The position numbers and the translations under genes are program-made. 64,000 bases of DNA. It comes from Aureispira sp050633105. Its GTDB lineage: Bacteria > Bacteroidota > Bacteroidia > Chitinophagales > Saprospiraceae. Each line of letters opens with the position of its first letter. The first letter of the stretch is position 1. Of this stretch, positions 1 to 8,442 are shown piece by piece. Location of the stretch: assembly GCA_050633105.1 (NCBI GenBank), contig JBOEFW010000013.1:12746-76745 (forward strand). The letters are read 5' to 3'. The notes below the pieces were generated by a model that had not been told where the DNA came from, did no database searches, and worked only from the letters and a program-made list of their open reading frames with translations.

Positions 1-141
1 GAAGATTTTGGAGTCTATACCTTTGCTTCTTTAGCTCAGTTATCAGAAGAAAACCAAATCTTACTGAGTCAAGTGTTGGAAGAACCAGCAGGGCAGATCA
101 AGAAATGGATGGAAATGGCAAACAAGCGCCTAGAAGCCTAG
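1..141 (+). CDS. C-terminal end of a gene cut by the window start; probable helix-hairpin-helix type tail
   Basis: Frame 1 is open from the first base to a TAG at 139-141 and encodes the last 46 residues of a protein. The peptide reads like the second half of a small helical helix-hairpin-helix module: 'FGVYTFASLAQLSEE', then a helix containing 'LEEPAGQIKKWMEMA'. Domains of this type follow the pattern 'gi.T..qLA.l..e.l..il.eag' and are often fused to the end of ribosomal or membrane proteins. That is a pattern match on a short fragment; the full gene lies outside the window. It converges on the endonuclease V gene with a 26-bp gap. Confidence 0.55.
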   Translation, partial: EDFGVYTFASLAQLSEENQILLSQVLEEPAGQIKKWMEMANKRLEA

Positions 142-167
142 TGTACTATTGGAAAGAAGAAACATTG

Positions 168-857
168 TTATGGGGATAAAACAATAGCATTTACCTCTTC
201 TCCTTTTGCAAAGGCTCTTGCAATGTGGTCTGCCGTTCGAATAGGTTCTGCTAATCGATAATGGGAAGATAAACCAAGGGCAATATCGGTCGCTTGTTGA
301 ATAGAAACTCGATAACCAGGACTGACATAAATAGGTTTGATGTGGTCTTGTGTTCGCAAGGCATGGCCTACGATTTTATTATTATGCCAAATGGGTAATT
401 GAGCACCTCGATGCTCTTCCAAATCTCCTGAATAATGCAACAAAGGACGTTTGGCAATTCCAATACTAGGTAGATTCGTTTTTAGACCCACCCAACAAGC
501 AATGCCTAGACCTCTAGGATGCGCAATCCCATGCCCATCAATAATTAATAAGCTTGGCAATAAGTTTTTGCGTTGCAGGATACGCCTTAGAATACGTAAG
601 ATAGCAGGGCCTTCGCGAAAGCAAAAAAAGCCAGATTGGTAAGGCATTCCTGCTTCGGTCCGCAAGACATAGTTTTGCACAGGTGTCCCATCCATTTGAT
701 AAACGGCTACGGCACAGTAAGCATCATCGCCTACATATTGTATATCGATTCCAAAGAGATAAGCTGTGGGGTCAAAAACGTGTTGTAGGGTTGGAATGTA
801 GACCTGTTTGGCCATCCAAGATTGCTCTTCTCTTAATTCTTCAAAGTTTAAATCCAT
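168..857 (-). CDS. nfi: Endonuclease V (deoxyinosine 3' endonuclease)
   Basis: 229 aa, the normal length for bacterial EndoV, which nicks DNA one phosphate 3' of deoxyinosine to start repair of deaminated adenine. The metal-binding residues of the family are in place: Asp38 in 'FGIDIQY', Glu82 in 'FREGPA' and Asp107 in 'IIDGHGIAHPRG', followed by the conserved His109 and His113. The wedge-type 'GMPYQSGF' stretch before the catalytic Glu is also present. The start ATG is the only good one near the N-terminus. The gene lies 8 bp upstream of the ABC ATPase stop on the same strand, so the order of transcription would be membrane protein, ATPase, nfi. Cytoplasmic. Confidence 0.93.
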   Translation of the reverse strand: MDLNFEELREEQSWMAKQVYIPTLQHVFDPTAYLFGIDIQYVGDDAYCAVAVYQMDGTPVQNYVLRTEAGMPYQSGFFCFREGPAILRILRRILQRKNLLPSLLIIDGHGIAHPRGLGIACWVGLKTNLPSIGIAKRPLLHYSGDLEEHRGAQLPIWHNNKIVGHALRTQDHIKPIYVSPGYRVSIQQATDIALGLSSHYRLAEPIRTADHIARAFAKGEEVNAIVLSP

Positions 858-865
858 AGGTGGTT

Positions 866-1534
866 TTAAGTGGAGGGTAGTTGATCGACAATGGCGCCAT
901 CTTTCATGACTAAAGTACGATCGCTCATGGCTGCTAATTCATTGTTGTGGGTAACAATAACAAAGGTTTGTTGGTGGCGTTCTCGCAGTTCAAAAAACAA
1001 TTCATGTAATTGTTGAGAGGTTTCTGTATCCAAATTACCAGAAGGCTCATCCGCTAAGATAACCGCAGGGGAATTCATCATGGCTCTAGCAACAGCGACG
1101 CGTTGCTGTTCTCCACCTGACAACTGGTTGGGCTTGTGATGAAAGCGCTTCTCCAACCCTAAATCTGTTAACAATTGTTTGGCTCGGGCCATAGCTTGTT
1201 TTTCAGATTGTTGTTGGATATAAGCAGGAATACAGATGTTTTCTAATGCCGTAAATTCTGGTAAAAGATGATGAAATTGAAAAACAAAACCAATTTCTCT
1301 ATTGCGAAAAGCGGCTAGTTCGTTCTCATCTAGTTGTTGAATATCGGTATTATTAATCAATAAACTACCAGAGTCAGGGACATCTAAGGTGCCCATAATA
1401 TGCAAAAGCGTGCTTTTTCCCGCACCAGATTTACCCACAATGGATACAATTTCTCCCCGTTCAATCGCTAAATCTACTCCTTTGAGTACAGTGAGATTTT
1501 CGTAGGCTTTTTTTATGTTTTTTGCAATAATCAT
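866..1534 (-). CDS. ABC transporter ATP-binding protein, LolD/MacB-type
   Basis: 222 aa from the ATG at 1532-1534. A longer reading frame (to 1597) adds 21 residues with no family similarity and would overlap the upstream gene, so the inner start is preferred. Visible motifs: Walker A 'GKSGAGKST' (about residues 34-42), Q-loop 'FQFHHLLPEF', signature 'LSGGEQQRVAVARAM', Walker B 'VILADEPSGNLD', switch His in 'IVTHN'. The spacing and 'HLLPEFTALENI' are typical of LolD, the ATPase that powers release of lipoproteins from the inner membrane; MacB-like or FtsE-like exporters have similar ATPases. No permease gene is adjacent, so the partner is encoded elsewhere and the exact system is not settled. 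Confidence 0.85.
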   Translation of the reverse strand: MIIAKNIKKAYENLTVLKGVDLAIERGEIVSIVGKSGAGKSTLLHIMGTLDVPDSGSLLINNTDIQQLDENELAAFRNREIGFVFQFHHLLPEFTALENICIPAYIQQQSEKQAMARAKQLLTDLGLEKRFHHKPNQLSGGEQQRVAVARAMMNSPAVILADEPSGNLDTETSQQLHELFFELRERHQQTFVIVTHNNELAAMSDRTLVMKDGAIVDQLPST

Positions 1535-1550
1535 AGAAGATTGTTGATGC

Positions 1551-1979
1551 TTATAGGTTGCCGATACAAGAGCGAACCGAATAGATAAAGAAGGCAATTA
1601 AAAGCAGTGCTGCTATCGCTTTTAATAGAAGAAAAGAGACAATAATGCCAATAACGACCAAGACTCCTTGAAAGAAGGTTTTGTTGCCATTAGAAGTTGA
1701 TTGTTCTCGATGTAAAATTTCTGTTTCTGCTATAGCCACGGCTTCTTCCCCCCAAGTACTGGGATTTTTTATAATGTCTAATAACACCATGGTAGAAGCT
1801 TCTGGAATTTGATCGAGGGACAATTTTTCTTTTTTGCTGTTATTTCGTTCTTTTAGTAACGCCATCGCAGCTGCTATTTCTTCCTCAGAAGAAGCACCAA
1901 AACGCTCTGCAATGATGTCTTTTAATTCATCATTACTGTAGTCCCAAAATTTCTCTTTATAATGGTTGAAATGACTCAT
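1551..1979 (-). CDS. Small protein with C-terminal membrane segment, unknown function
   Basis: 142 aa from the ATG at 1977-1979 (MSHFNHYKEK...). An upstream in-frame start at 2033 would add 18 residues of poor quality. The N-terminal about 95 residues are soluble, acidic and helical ('ELKDIIAERFGASSEEEIAAAMALLKE'). A long hydrophobic stretch near the end ('FFQGVLVVIGIIVSFLLLKAIAALLLIAFFIY', about residues 101-132) should cross the membrane once or form a hairpin. I do not recognise a family. It is 16 bp upstream of the ABC ATPase and probably co-transcribed with it. Confidence 0.7.
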   Translation of the reverse strand: MSHFNHYKEKFWDYSNDELKDIIAERFGASSEEEIAAAMALLKERNNSKKEKLSLDQIPEASTMVLLDIIKNPSTWGEEAVAIAETEILHREQSTSNGNKTFFQGVLVVIGIIVSFLLLKAIAALLLIAFFIYSVRSCIGNL

Positions 1980-2182
1980 GGTAAATGGATGTGCGTATAG
2001 TTCAAATTTAACAAAAATCTGCTGACTTCCCATTACTTTATAAATTTAACCTGTATTTTCAGCTAAACATTATTTACAGGTAGGAATGCCTATTTGAAAG
2101 GGTACTAAAAGTGTACCATTTAGGTAGGAGTGGGAGAAGGCCTACAAAAGAAATTATACATTCAAATTAGGACAGAAGAACT

Positions 2183-3256
2183 ATGGAGCGCGTTTTTGAA
2201 GGATTAAAAGTAGTAGAGCTAGCCGCTGTTTTGGCAGGGCCAGCAGTAGGTTTGTTTTTCGCAGAATTAGGAGCTACTGTTGTCAAAATAGAGAACAAAA
2301 AAACGGGAGGAGACGTAACGCGGAGTTGGCGTTTGCCAAGTGAAAAGGCGGAAGCACCTGTCTCGGCTTATTATTGTGCGATTAATTGGAACAAACAAGT
2401 GCTTTTGTTGGATTTGCGAGAGGAAAAGGACCGCCAACAAGTGTATGACTTGGTCAAGACGGCAGATGTGGTCTTGGCCAATTTCAAAGCGGGAGGAGCG
2501 GCTGCCCTAAAAATGGATTACAGTACCCTAAAACAATACAATGAACAGTTGATTTATGGGAGCATCAACGGATTTGGGGCAACAAGCGAACGGGTTGCCT
2601 TTGATGTTGTGTTACAAGCAGAATCAGGCTTTATGTATATGAATGGTGCCCCAAATGGCCCACCAACTAAAATGCCTGTCGCATTAATTGATATTTTAGC
2701 GGCTCATCAACTTAAACAAGGCGTTTTAGTAGCATTATTACAACGTTATAAAACAGGGAAAGGGGGCCATATCAGTGTCTCTTTATTAGAAGCCGCTGTT
2801 GCCGCTCTAGCGAATCAAGCAACGAATTGGTTAATGGCAGGTCATGTTCCTCAACGTATGGGCTCCTTACATCCTAATATTGCTCCTTATGGCGAGTTAT
2901 TTACTAGCCAAGATGGTCAGCAACTGGTTCTAGCGATTGGTTCTAATCGCCAATTTCAGCACTTATGCGCTTGCTTAGCTTGCCCTGAATTAGCAGCAAA
3001 TCCTCTTTACCAAAGCAATGTATTGCGGGTAGAACATCGAGCTAGGTTAGCCTTGGCCTTGGAAGCCGCTTTTGCAGCGCAAGAAGCAACGCCACTCTTG
3101 GCGCGTTGCCATGCCCAACAAGTGCCAATTGGTTTGGTACGAGATATGAAAGCTGTTTTTGAGCAGCCTGCATTACGAGGGATGATTTTGGACGAAGAGA
3201 TAGAAGGACAGGCTACAAAGCGTGTCCGTACAGCGGTCTTTAAAAAAATTATTTAA
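2183..3256 (+). CDS. CaiB/BaiF family CoA-transferase (family III)
   Basis: 357 aa, slightly short for this family (380-430). Family III CoA-transferases move CoA between carboxylic acids, and the family also contains alpha-methylacyl-CoA racemase. Hallmarks are the N-terminal 'GLKVVELAAVLAGPAVGLFFAELGATVVKIE', 'GGDVTRSWR', 'LLLDLREEKDRQ', the 'YGSINGFG' strand and the downstream Asp in 'AFDVVLQAESG', which lies where the catalytic aspartate sits. The substrate cannot be read from sequence. The gene stands alone, with a divergent neighbour upstream and its own promoter region. Confidence 0.88.
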   Translation: MERVFEGLKVVELAAVLAGPAVGLFFAELGATVVKIENKKTGGDVTRSWRLPSEKAEAPVSAYYCAINWNKQVLLLDLREEKDRQQVYDLVKTADVVLANFKAGGAAALKMDYSTLKQYNEQLIYGSINGFGATSERVAFDVVLQAESGFMYMNGAPNGPPTKMPVALIDILAAHQLKQGVLVALLQRYKTGKGGHISVSLLEAAVAALANQATNWLMAGHVPQRMGSLHPNIAPYGELFTSQDGQQLVLAIGSNRQFQHLCACLACPELAANPLYQSNVLRVEHRARLALALEAAFAAQEATPLLARCHAQQVPIGLVRDMKAVFEQPALRGMILDEEIEGQATKRVRTAVFKKII

Positions 3257-3293
3257 AACGATTTTACATAGTCTTAGAGGAAGGCGCAACAGC

Positions 3294-3324
3294 TTGTTTC
3301 TGCTCTTCAAAAAATGTATCTTTG
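3294..3324 (+). promoter_or_regulatory. Bacteroidota-type promoter for the SCO/cytochrome c operon
   Basis: TTG at 3294-3296 (-33 element) and TATCTTTG at 3317-3324 (-7 element, consensus TAnnTTTG) are separated by 20 bp, which fits the major sigma factor of Bacteroidota. The predicted transcription start near 3330 leaves a leader of roughly 48 nt before the ATG at 3378. Confidence 0.7.
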
Positions 3325-3377
3325 TGCTTATTTAGCGTTAGAATCATCAACAGTTATTATTATTTAAAAAAAATAAC

Positions 3378-4043
3378 ATGCAGCGTAATCTTTTGATTCC
3401 TATTATAGTAGGATTAGTAATTTTATTAGGAGCTTTCTGGGGCTTTGAATTATGGCGTATGAGTGCAGGAACGCCTTCTGGCTTGCCCGTTATTGGGTTT
3501 AAAACCTTAGTAGAGCGAGAGGTAAACGGAAAAACGGTGGTTGATTCTATGGACCATGTAGTGCCTTCTTTTACCCTGATCGATCAAACAGGAGCAACCA
3601 TTACTGAGAAGACTGTAGAAGGAAAAGTTTATTTAGCAGATTTCTTTTTTACGTCCTGTCCAACAATTTGTCCTAAAGTGAAAAAGAACATGAAAAAGAT
3701 CTATGAGGTCTACAAAGATCGCTCTGATTTTCAAATTCTTTCCCATTCTATTGATACCAAATACGATACCGTAGCTCGTTTGGCTTGGTACGCGGATAAA
3801 TTCAATATTGAAGCTAAAACATGGCATTTGTTAACAGGAGAGAAACAAGCGATTTATGACCTGTCTTACGAGTATTATATTACCGCTTTGGAAGCGGCAG
3901 ATGCTCCTGGAGGTTTTGATCACAGTGGTGCTGTTGCTTTGGTTGACCGTCAACGTCGAATTAGAGGATTGTATGATGGGACAGACCCTGAACGCATGAA
4001 AGAATTGGAACGAGACATTGCTTTGTTAATGGAAACAGAATAA
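3378..4043 (+). CDS. SCO1/SenC family copper chaperone / thioredoxin-like protein
   Basis: 221 aa. One N-terminal membrane anchor (residues about 6-24) places the thioredoxin fold in the periplasm. The copper-binding motif is complete: Cys94-Pro-Thr-Ile-Cys98 in 'FFTSCPTICPKV' and the distal ligand His182 in 'GGFDHSGAVALVD'. SCO proteins deliver copper to the CuA centre of cytochrome c oxidase or act as thiol reductants. The gene is followed after 10 bp by a c-type cytochrome lipoprotein, so the pair probably serves respiratory electron transfer. Confidence 0.92.
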   Translation: MQRNLLIPIIVGLVILLGAFWGFELWRMSAGTPSGLPVIGFKTLVEREVNGKTVVDSMDHVVPSFTLIDQTGATITEKTVEGKVYLADFFFTSCPTICPKVKKNMKKIYEVYKDRSDFQILSHSIDTKYDTVARLAWYADKFNIEAKTWHLLTGEKQAIYDLSYEYYITALEAADAPGGFDHSGAVALVDRQRRIRGLYDGTDPERMKELERDIALLMETE

Positions 4044-4053
4044 AAGACCAATT

Positions 4054-4485
4054 ATGAGGGGATTACAAGTGGTAAAGGGAGTGTTTTTAAGCGCATTGAT
4101 CGCTTGCCTTTTAGGGGCTTGTGACGAAGAAGGGCAGCCTTATAAGGATGGAGCACTGCTGTATGAGAAGCATTGTGAGAACTGCCATATGGAAGATGGA
4201 AGTGGCCTAGAAGCCTTGTATCCTCCGTTGGCTAGTTCTGATATGCTTAAAAGTATGGATGTCGCAGCAGCCTGTATCATTAGAAATGGTTTGCAAGGCC
4301 CTGTCACAGTCAATGGTGTACAATATGATATGGAAATGCCTCCTATGCCCCAGCTTTCTGGAGTAGAAATTGCTAACTTGTTGAATTATATCCACAATGC
4401 TTGGGAAAATGAACGAGATTATATTTCGTTGGATAAGGTACAAGCTACTTTGGAGCGCTGCCGAGCAGGTGTTCCTGAAAAATAA
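4054..4485 (+). CDS. Class I c-type cytochrome lipoprotein
   Basis: 143 aa. The N-terminus is a lipoprotein signal ending in 'LIACLLGAC', with lipidation Cys23. The haem site is Cys41-Glu-Asn-Cys44-His45. A later Met-rich segment ('EMPPMPQLSG') provides the likely distal Met ligand and is followed by the typical C-terminal helix 'EIANLLNYIHNAW'. It is therefore a membrane-tethered monohaem cytochrome c, translated 10 bp after the SCO gene. Its redox partner is not visible here. Confidence 0.9.
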   Translation: MRGLQVVKGVFLSALIACLLGACDEEGQPYKDGALLYEKHCENCHMEDGSGLEALYPPLASSDMLKSMDVAAACIIRNGLQGPVTVNGVQYDMEMPPMPQLSGVEIANLLNYIHNAWENERDYISLDKVQATLERCRAGVPEK

Positions 4486-4562
4486 ACTATTGCAGGAACG
4501 ATTTTATTTCGTCCTAAGTTAATTAAGCATGACTTTTATTACCAATACTTGCCTCTTTTATT

Positions 4563-5678
4563 ATGATAAACACCAATGATTTACAACGTTTAGTTCAAGC
4601 TAATTTAGAAGAATTAGAGCAAGTGCGATTGCAGCAGCAGGAAGAATTTGCGGTGCTGCGTAGTCGTTATTTTAGAAGTGTAGGAACCATTGTGTTGTTG
4701 GTGTTTTTAGGAGCAGGGCTACTCTTTAATAGCGGTGCAGGCGCTCCTTTTTTAGTACTTGGGCTAATTATTTCTGTCGCGTTGTCGATTATAGCAGCGG
4801 TTATGTATCATAAAAAAACAGGAGCACCTAAACAAGCCCTCAAAAATCGTGTAAAAGAAGAGATCTATCAAAAAGCTGTCACCCATTGGTATCCCCAAAT
4901 GACTTATCATCCCAAACAACATATCCCCGAAGCGACTTATAAAGCGGCGGACCTTTTTGGAAATTATGATATTTATGATGGAGATGATTACATTAAAGGG
5001 AACTTGCCAACAGGACAAGCGCTCTCGTTCTCTGAATTAGACGTCAAATCAGAAGACCGAGATGGGAACAATAACCACAGTGTTAGTATCGTCTTTAAAG
5101 GTTTATTCTTTGCCTTAGAATTGCCTACTGCTGTTCATAGCACGGTTAAAATTTTACCTGATGTTGCGGAACGTGGCATGGGAAAACTTGGTGTGTTTCT
5201 TCAAGGGAAACTAGGAAAACTGGGACATGGTAAGAGTAAATTGGTCTATTTTGAAGAGCACCCCGCTTTTGAGAAAGAGTTTGTAGTGTACAGCCAAGAC
5301 GAAGCCATTGCACGTCAAATCATAACCCCTACTTTAGTACAAACGTTACTACAATTAAGAGAGCTCACTCAAGGTATTGCCGTAAGTTTTTCAGGCAATC
5401 AACTCTATTTAGCGGCTAGTGCCAAAAAAGACTTTTTAGGGGTAGATACCAGTATCGCTTTGACAGCGCCTAATTTACTCAATAAATTGGTAGAAGATTT
5501 AGATTATGCGTTGCAACTGATGAATTGCCTAGAAGAACTATCAAGGTTTGAAACAGAAGGAGGCCAAGGTCAAATCATTCCCCCTACAACCCAAAAACAA
5601 AAGACACCCAAGGCTCCTCAGAAGAGTAGTGTGAATTATAAGAAATCGAAATCTAAGGATAATCCTTTCTTATTATAA
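4563..5678 (+). CDS. DUF3137 family membrane protein, paralogue 1
   Basis: 371 aa. An N-terminal coiled coil ('LQRLVQANLEELEQVRLQQQEEF') leads into two membrane segments (about residues 43-82). A cytoplasmic DUF3137-type domain follows, with 'HPKQHIPEATYKAADLF', 'GDDYIKG', 'FSELDV', 'IVFKGLFFALELP', 'VKILPD' and 'EEHPAFEKEFVVYSQD'. The extreme C-terminus is a basic, disordered tail ending K-S-K-S-K-D-N-P-F-L-L. It is the first of three tandem paralogues. The family function is unknown; in bacteria such proteins are usually annotated only as Galanin-like or DUF3137. Confidence 0.85.
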   Translation: MINTNDLQRLVQANLEELEQVRLQQQEEFAVLRSRYFRSVGTIVLLVFLGAGLLFNSGAGAPFLVLGLIISVALSIIAAVMYHKKTGAPKQALKNRVKEEIYQKAVTHWYPQMTYHPKQHIPEATYKAADLFGNYDIYDGDDYIKGNLPTGQALSFSELDVKSEDRDGNNNHSVSIVFKGLFFALELPTAVHSTVKILPDVAERGMGKLGVFLQGKLGKLGHGKSKLVYFEEHPAFEKEFVVYSQDEAIARQIITPTLVQTLLQLRELTQGIAVSFSGNQLYLAASAKKDFLGVDTSIALTAPNLLNKLVEDLDYALQLMNCLEELSRFETEGGQGQIIPPTTQKQKTPKAPQKSSVNYKKSKSKDNPFLL

Positions 5679-5725
5679 CACAAAGCTAATTTGCTATTTC
5701 TTTATTGTCATACCCCCTCTACATT

Positions 5726-6886
5726 ATGTTTAAATTAGTACAATTAGAATCTTCTTTAAAGGCCCATTTAGAAGAATTAGAACAAGAGCGCCTTGTTGTT
5801 GCGGGTAAAATCAGTGCTCGAACAAAAGGGGTGATTTTGGTAGGACTGATAGGTTTTGTGCTATTGGCAAGTGTTGCTTTTAAACAGTGGCAAGAAGGTG
5901 GACCAGAAGCATTGGTCATTGCTATTATGATTATTGGCAGTATCTTCTTATTGTTAATAGGGGGGATCGTCTATGCCTTACTCACAAAGGGCTTGCGCAA
6001 ACGTTACAATAAAAAAATCAAGGCTAAAATTTATGAGAAGGCGTTACAGTGTTACAACAAGACAGTCGTCTATCATCCTGAAAAATACATTAGAGAGTCT
6101 ACCTTTAAAAATGCAGGGCTCTTTAGTGGATTTAATCGCTATGGAGGGGAGGATCTTTGTACAGGAAGTACCGTAGATAATCGTTCGTTTCAATTTTCGG
6201 AATTGAAGGTGTATCACAAACAACACAGCAGCAATAAAAATGGCAATAGTAATAAAGTGAGAACCATTTTTGAAGGCTTGTTTTATGAAATGAGATTGCC
6301 CATCACGTTCCCTGCCCGAGTGAAAATTTTACCTGATCAAGCAGAAAAAAACTTTGGAGCTGTAGGTAAATTCATGCAAGGAATGTTGAATAAGGCCATG
6401 AGTACAGCATCTATGAGTGACCCCTTGGTACGTTTTGATGAAGAGCATCCAGATTTTGAACGCTCCTTCAAAATTTTTAGCAACAGTGAAGCGGCCGCTC
6501 GCCAATTAATTAATGCTGATTTCATTCAAAAAATCCAAGCATTGCAACATTCGTTTAAAACAGATTTACACTTCTTTTTTGAAGAAGAGTATTGTTATTT
6601 TGCAGTGAAGCGAGGGCGCTTTTTAGAGGTCGATGTAAACCGTTCTTTATTGGGAACTGTCTTTATTGATCAATTAGAAGAAAACCTAGATTGGTGCTTT
6701 GGCTTGTTAAAGCATTTGGAAGAACTGACAGCAGGAAGAGGGGCTGCTCCTTCTAGTAATCCTTTTGACGAAAACAGGACTATAAAAGAGACAAAAACAC
6801 CTCTACCACCCCCTCGACCTTCCAACGAAAATCTTCCGAATACGTACAAAAAATCTAATTCAAAAGACAATCCTTTCCTTTTGTAA
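5726..6886 (+). CDS. DUF3137 family membrane protein, paralogue 2
   Basis: 386 aa from ATG 5726-5728 (MFKLVQLESS...). A TTG 21 bp upstream is in frame but unnecessary, and the chosen start matches the N-termini of the two sister genes. The layout equals paralogue 1: coiled coil 'LESSLKAHLEELEQERL', two membrane segments (about 30-75), then the DUF3137 core ('HPEKYIRESTFKNAGLF', 'FSELKVYHK', 'TIFEGLFYEMRLP', 'VKILPDQAEK', 'EEHPDFERSFKIFSN'). A proline-rich linker ('TPLPPPRPS') precedes a tail ending K-S-N-S-K-D-N-P-F-L-L, nearly identical to paralogue 1. It starts 47 bp after paralogue 1, likely in the same transcript. Confidence 0.85.
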   Translation: MFKLVQLESSLKAHLEELEQERLVVAGKISARTKGVILVGLIGFVLLASVAFKQWQEGGPEALVIAIMIIGSIFLLLIGGIVYALLTKGLRKRYNKKIKAKIYEKALQCYNKTVVYHPEKYIRESTFKNAGLFSGFNRYGGEDLCTGSTVDNRSFQFSELKVYHKQHSSNKNGNSNKVRTIFEGLFYEMRLPITFPARVKILPDQAEKNFGAVGKFMQGMLNKAMSTASMSDPLVRFDEEHPDFERSFKIFSNSEAAARQLINADFIQKIQALQHSFKTDLHFFFEEEYCYFAVKRGRFLEVDVNRSLLGTVFIDQLEENLDWCFGLLKHLEELTAGRGAAPSSNPFDENRTIKETKTPLPPPRPSNENLPNTYKKSNSKDNPFLL

Positions 6887-7132
6887 GAACAGAGAAAAAA
6901 GGTCTTAATAAAAAAGAATAGAGCTAAGTTCTTGTTATATAGTTATTTGTTGCAAGTGGCTAAAAAAATACGACTCCAAGTAAGGCGCTTGAGCTGTTTT
7001 ATTGTATATTAGAACTCTTGGTATTCCCTAGTAAAGACGTTTCTACTTTGCTATACTAAGAAAAACCTAAATTTATTTCTCCGCTAACAGTGTGGGTTCT
7101 TAGCCTTACCACTGTGGGTAACACCCCCCTTC

Positions 7133-8125
7133 ATGCTTAACTTAACCGAACTGTACCAAAAAAAGGTATCTAGTATAGATAAGGTAGAGACGTTTCGTTT
7201 GCAACAACAGATGATGTTGGAGCAAGGACAACGTTGGTTTTTGTTGCCTGCCTTATTGATAGCGGTAGGTTTAAGCTTGTTTTTTTTGGGAAAAGGGCCC
7301 ATTGCCGCTCTTGTTTGTGGCCTCAGTTTAATTGTTTTTTTTCTAATTGGTGCCCTCAAAATATTACCTGCTTATACTCGATTTAACGACCAATTTAAGC
7401 GGAAAGTATTGTATGCGCTCTTGGAAGATTTGTACCCTAGTGTTTATTATGCTCCTGATAATTATGTACCGAGTAGTTTGTTTTCGAAAGCACAACTCTA
7501 TCCTGTTGGCGGAAATTATACAGGAGAAGATTATGTAGAAGGGGAAACAAATCATGGTGCTACGTTTAAATTTTCGGCCTTAACTGTTCAAGCCACTTTA
7601 GCTGATGATCATGCCCTTCAACAGATTTTTCAAGGCCTGTTTCTTGTAATTGATGTTCATCTGAAAAGTAACTATCCTATCTATATTTTACCTACTAATA
7701 CTGATATGGAAGGCATAGATTTGACACAATTTATTCAGCAACCATTAGAAGATTTTATAAGCTCTGATCAAGTGAATAGCTATGTTGAACATCCAGAATT
7801 TGGCAAAAAATTTACGGTTTACACGTTAGATAAAGAGGTGACAACGGTTCTTCTTAAAGAGCCACTGATTGAAGTAATTTATAAATGGTACAGCCAGTGG
7901 GGATGTGAAACCCATCTGAGCTGGATTGGTCAACAATTATTTATAGCCTTGCCTTCTGCTACTATTTTCCCTACAGCCGACTTAACTCAGAAAGTAGAGG
8001 ATAATACCGCTCTCCACTATTTTTATGATCAACTCCTGTATGGTTTATCTTTGGTAGAATTTTTTGGTAGAATTAATACACCAAAATCGAATATAGGAAA
8101 CGATTCAACGTTTAAGAAGAAGTAG
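7133..8125 (+). CDS. DUF3137 family membrane protein, paralogue 3 (diverged)
   Basis: 330 aa. It shares the arrangement of its two upstream sisters: helical N-terminus, two membrane spans (about residues 30-75), then 'APDNYVPSSLFSKAQLYP', 'GEDYVEGETNHGATFKFSALTV', 'IFQGLFLVIDV', 'VEHPEFGKKFTVYTLD'. It is more diverged and lacks the D-N-P-F-L-L tail, ending instead in a basic 'STFKKK'. A 246-bp spacer separates it from paralogue 2, so it may have its own promoter. Its 3' end abuts the repeat-rich spacer at 8126-8437. Confidence 0.8.
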   Translation: MLNLTELYQKKVSSIDKVETFRLQQQMMLEQGQRWFLLPALLIAVGLSLFFLGKGPIAALVCGLSLIVFFLIGALKILPAYTRFNDQFKRKVLYALLEDLYPSVYYAPDNYVPSSLFSKAQLYPVGGNYTGEDYVEGETNHGATFKFSALTVQATLADDHALQQIFQGLFLVIDVHLKSNYPIYILPTNTDMEGIDLTQFIQQPLEDFISSDQVNSYVEHPEFGKKFTVYTLDKEVTTVLLKEPLIEVIYKWYSQWGCETHLSWIGQQLFIALPSATIFPTADLTQKVEDNTALHYFYDQLLYGLSLVEFFGRINTPKSNIGNDSTFKKK

Positions 8126-8159
8126 CAGTGTAGCTAAAACCCAGTTTACTTGAAAACAC

Positions 8160-8208
8160 AATAAACTTCCGTTACAGTGTACTTATTACACTGTAACAGA
8201 AGTTTATT
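8160..8208. repeat. Long palindrome built from two inverted 21-bp units
   Basis: The arms 8161-8181 and 8187-8207 are inverted copies that agree at 20 of 21 positions, with a 5-bp spacer CTTAT. As RNA this would be a very stable hairpin. The left arm plus spacer recurs as an exact direct copy at 8416-8442. The right arm opens the dispersed block 8187-8296. Confidence 0.9.
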
Positions 8209-8296
8209 AAAGATACAATCGCCAAAAGCTTTAACACCTGCCACAGTTTTGGAAGGGTAGAGGAAGGAGCTGGATAAGCGAACCGCTTTTTTGTAA
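8187..8296 (+). repeat. Dispersed intergenic repeat, copy 1 (copy 2 inverted at 49070-49177)
   Basis: Reading the + strand, the block runs from CACTGTAACAGAAGTTTATT through CTGCCAC and GGAAGGAGCTGG to AAGCGAACCGC and a T-run. The reverse complement of 49070-49177 carries the same ordered landmarks with small indels. In both places the block starts at or just beyond the 3' end of a gene on the same strand. Confidence 0.75.
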
Positions 8297-8339
8297 GCCG
8301 CTATTTTGGGCTTTGCCCAAAATAAAACCTTTCTTGTTT

Positions 8340-8341
8340 NN
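8340..8341. other. Two ambiguous bases (NN), probable assembly join
   Basis: NN lies in the middle of the repeat-rich spacer between two convergent genes. A pair of Ns at such a place normally marks joined contigs; the true length of the missing DNA is unknown. Confidence 0.7.
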
Positions 8342-8415
8342 CCTTTTGGCCCTAGACCTTTTTGTTTTTTTTTGTGGCAATGACAAAAAGAAAACTCAGG
8401 CTACTTAAAATATAA

Positions 8416-8442
8416 ATAAACTTCCGTTACAGTGTACTTATT
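8416..8442 (-). repeat. Third copy of the 27-bp unit, overlapping the lanM stop codon
   Basis: Identical over 27 bp to 8161-8187. Together they form direct repeats bounding a unit of about 255 bp. The LanM stop codon (8438-8440 on the minus strand) lies inside this copy, so the repeat reaches into the gene end. The rest of the 312-bp spacer shows no coding potential. Confidence 0.85.
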
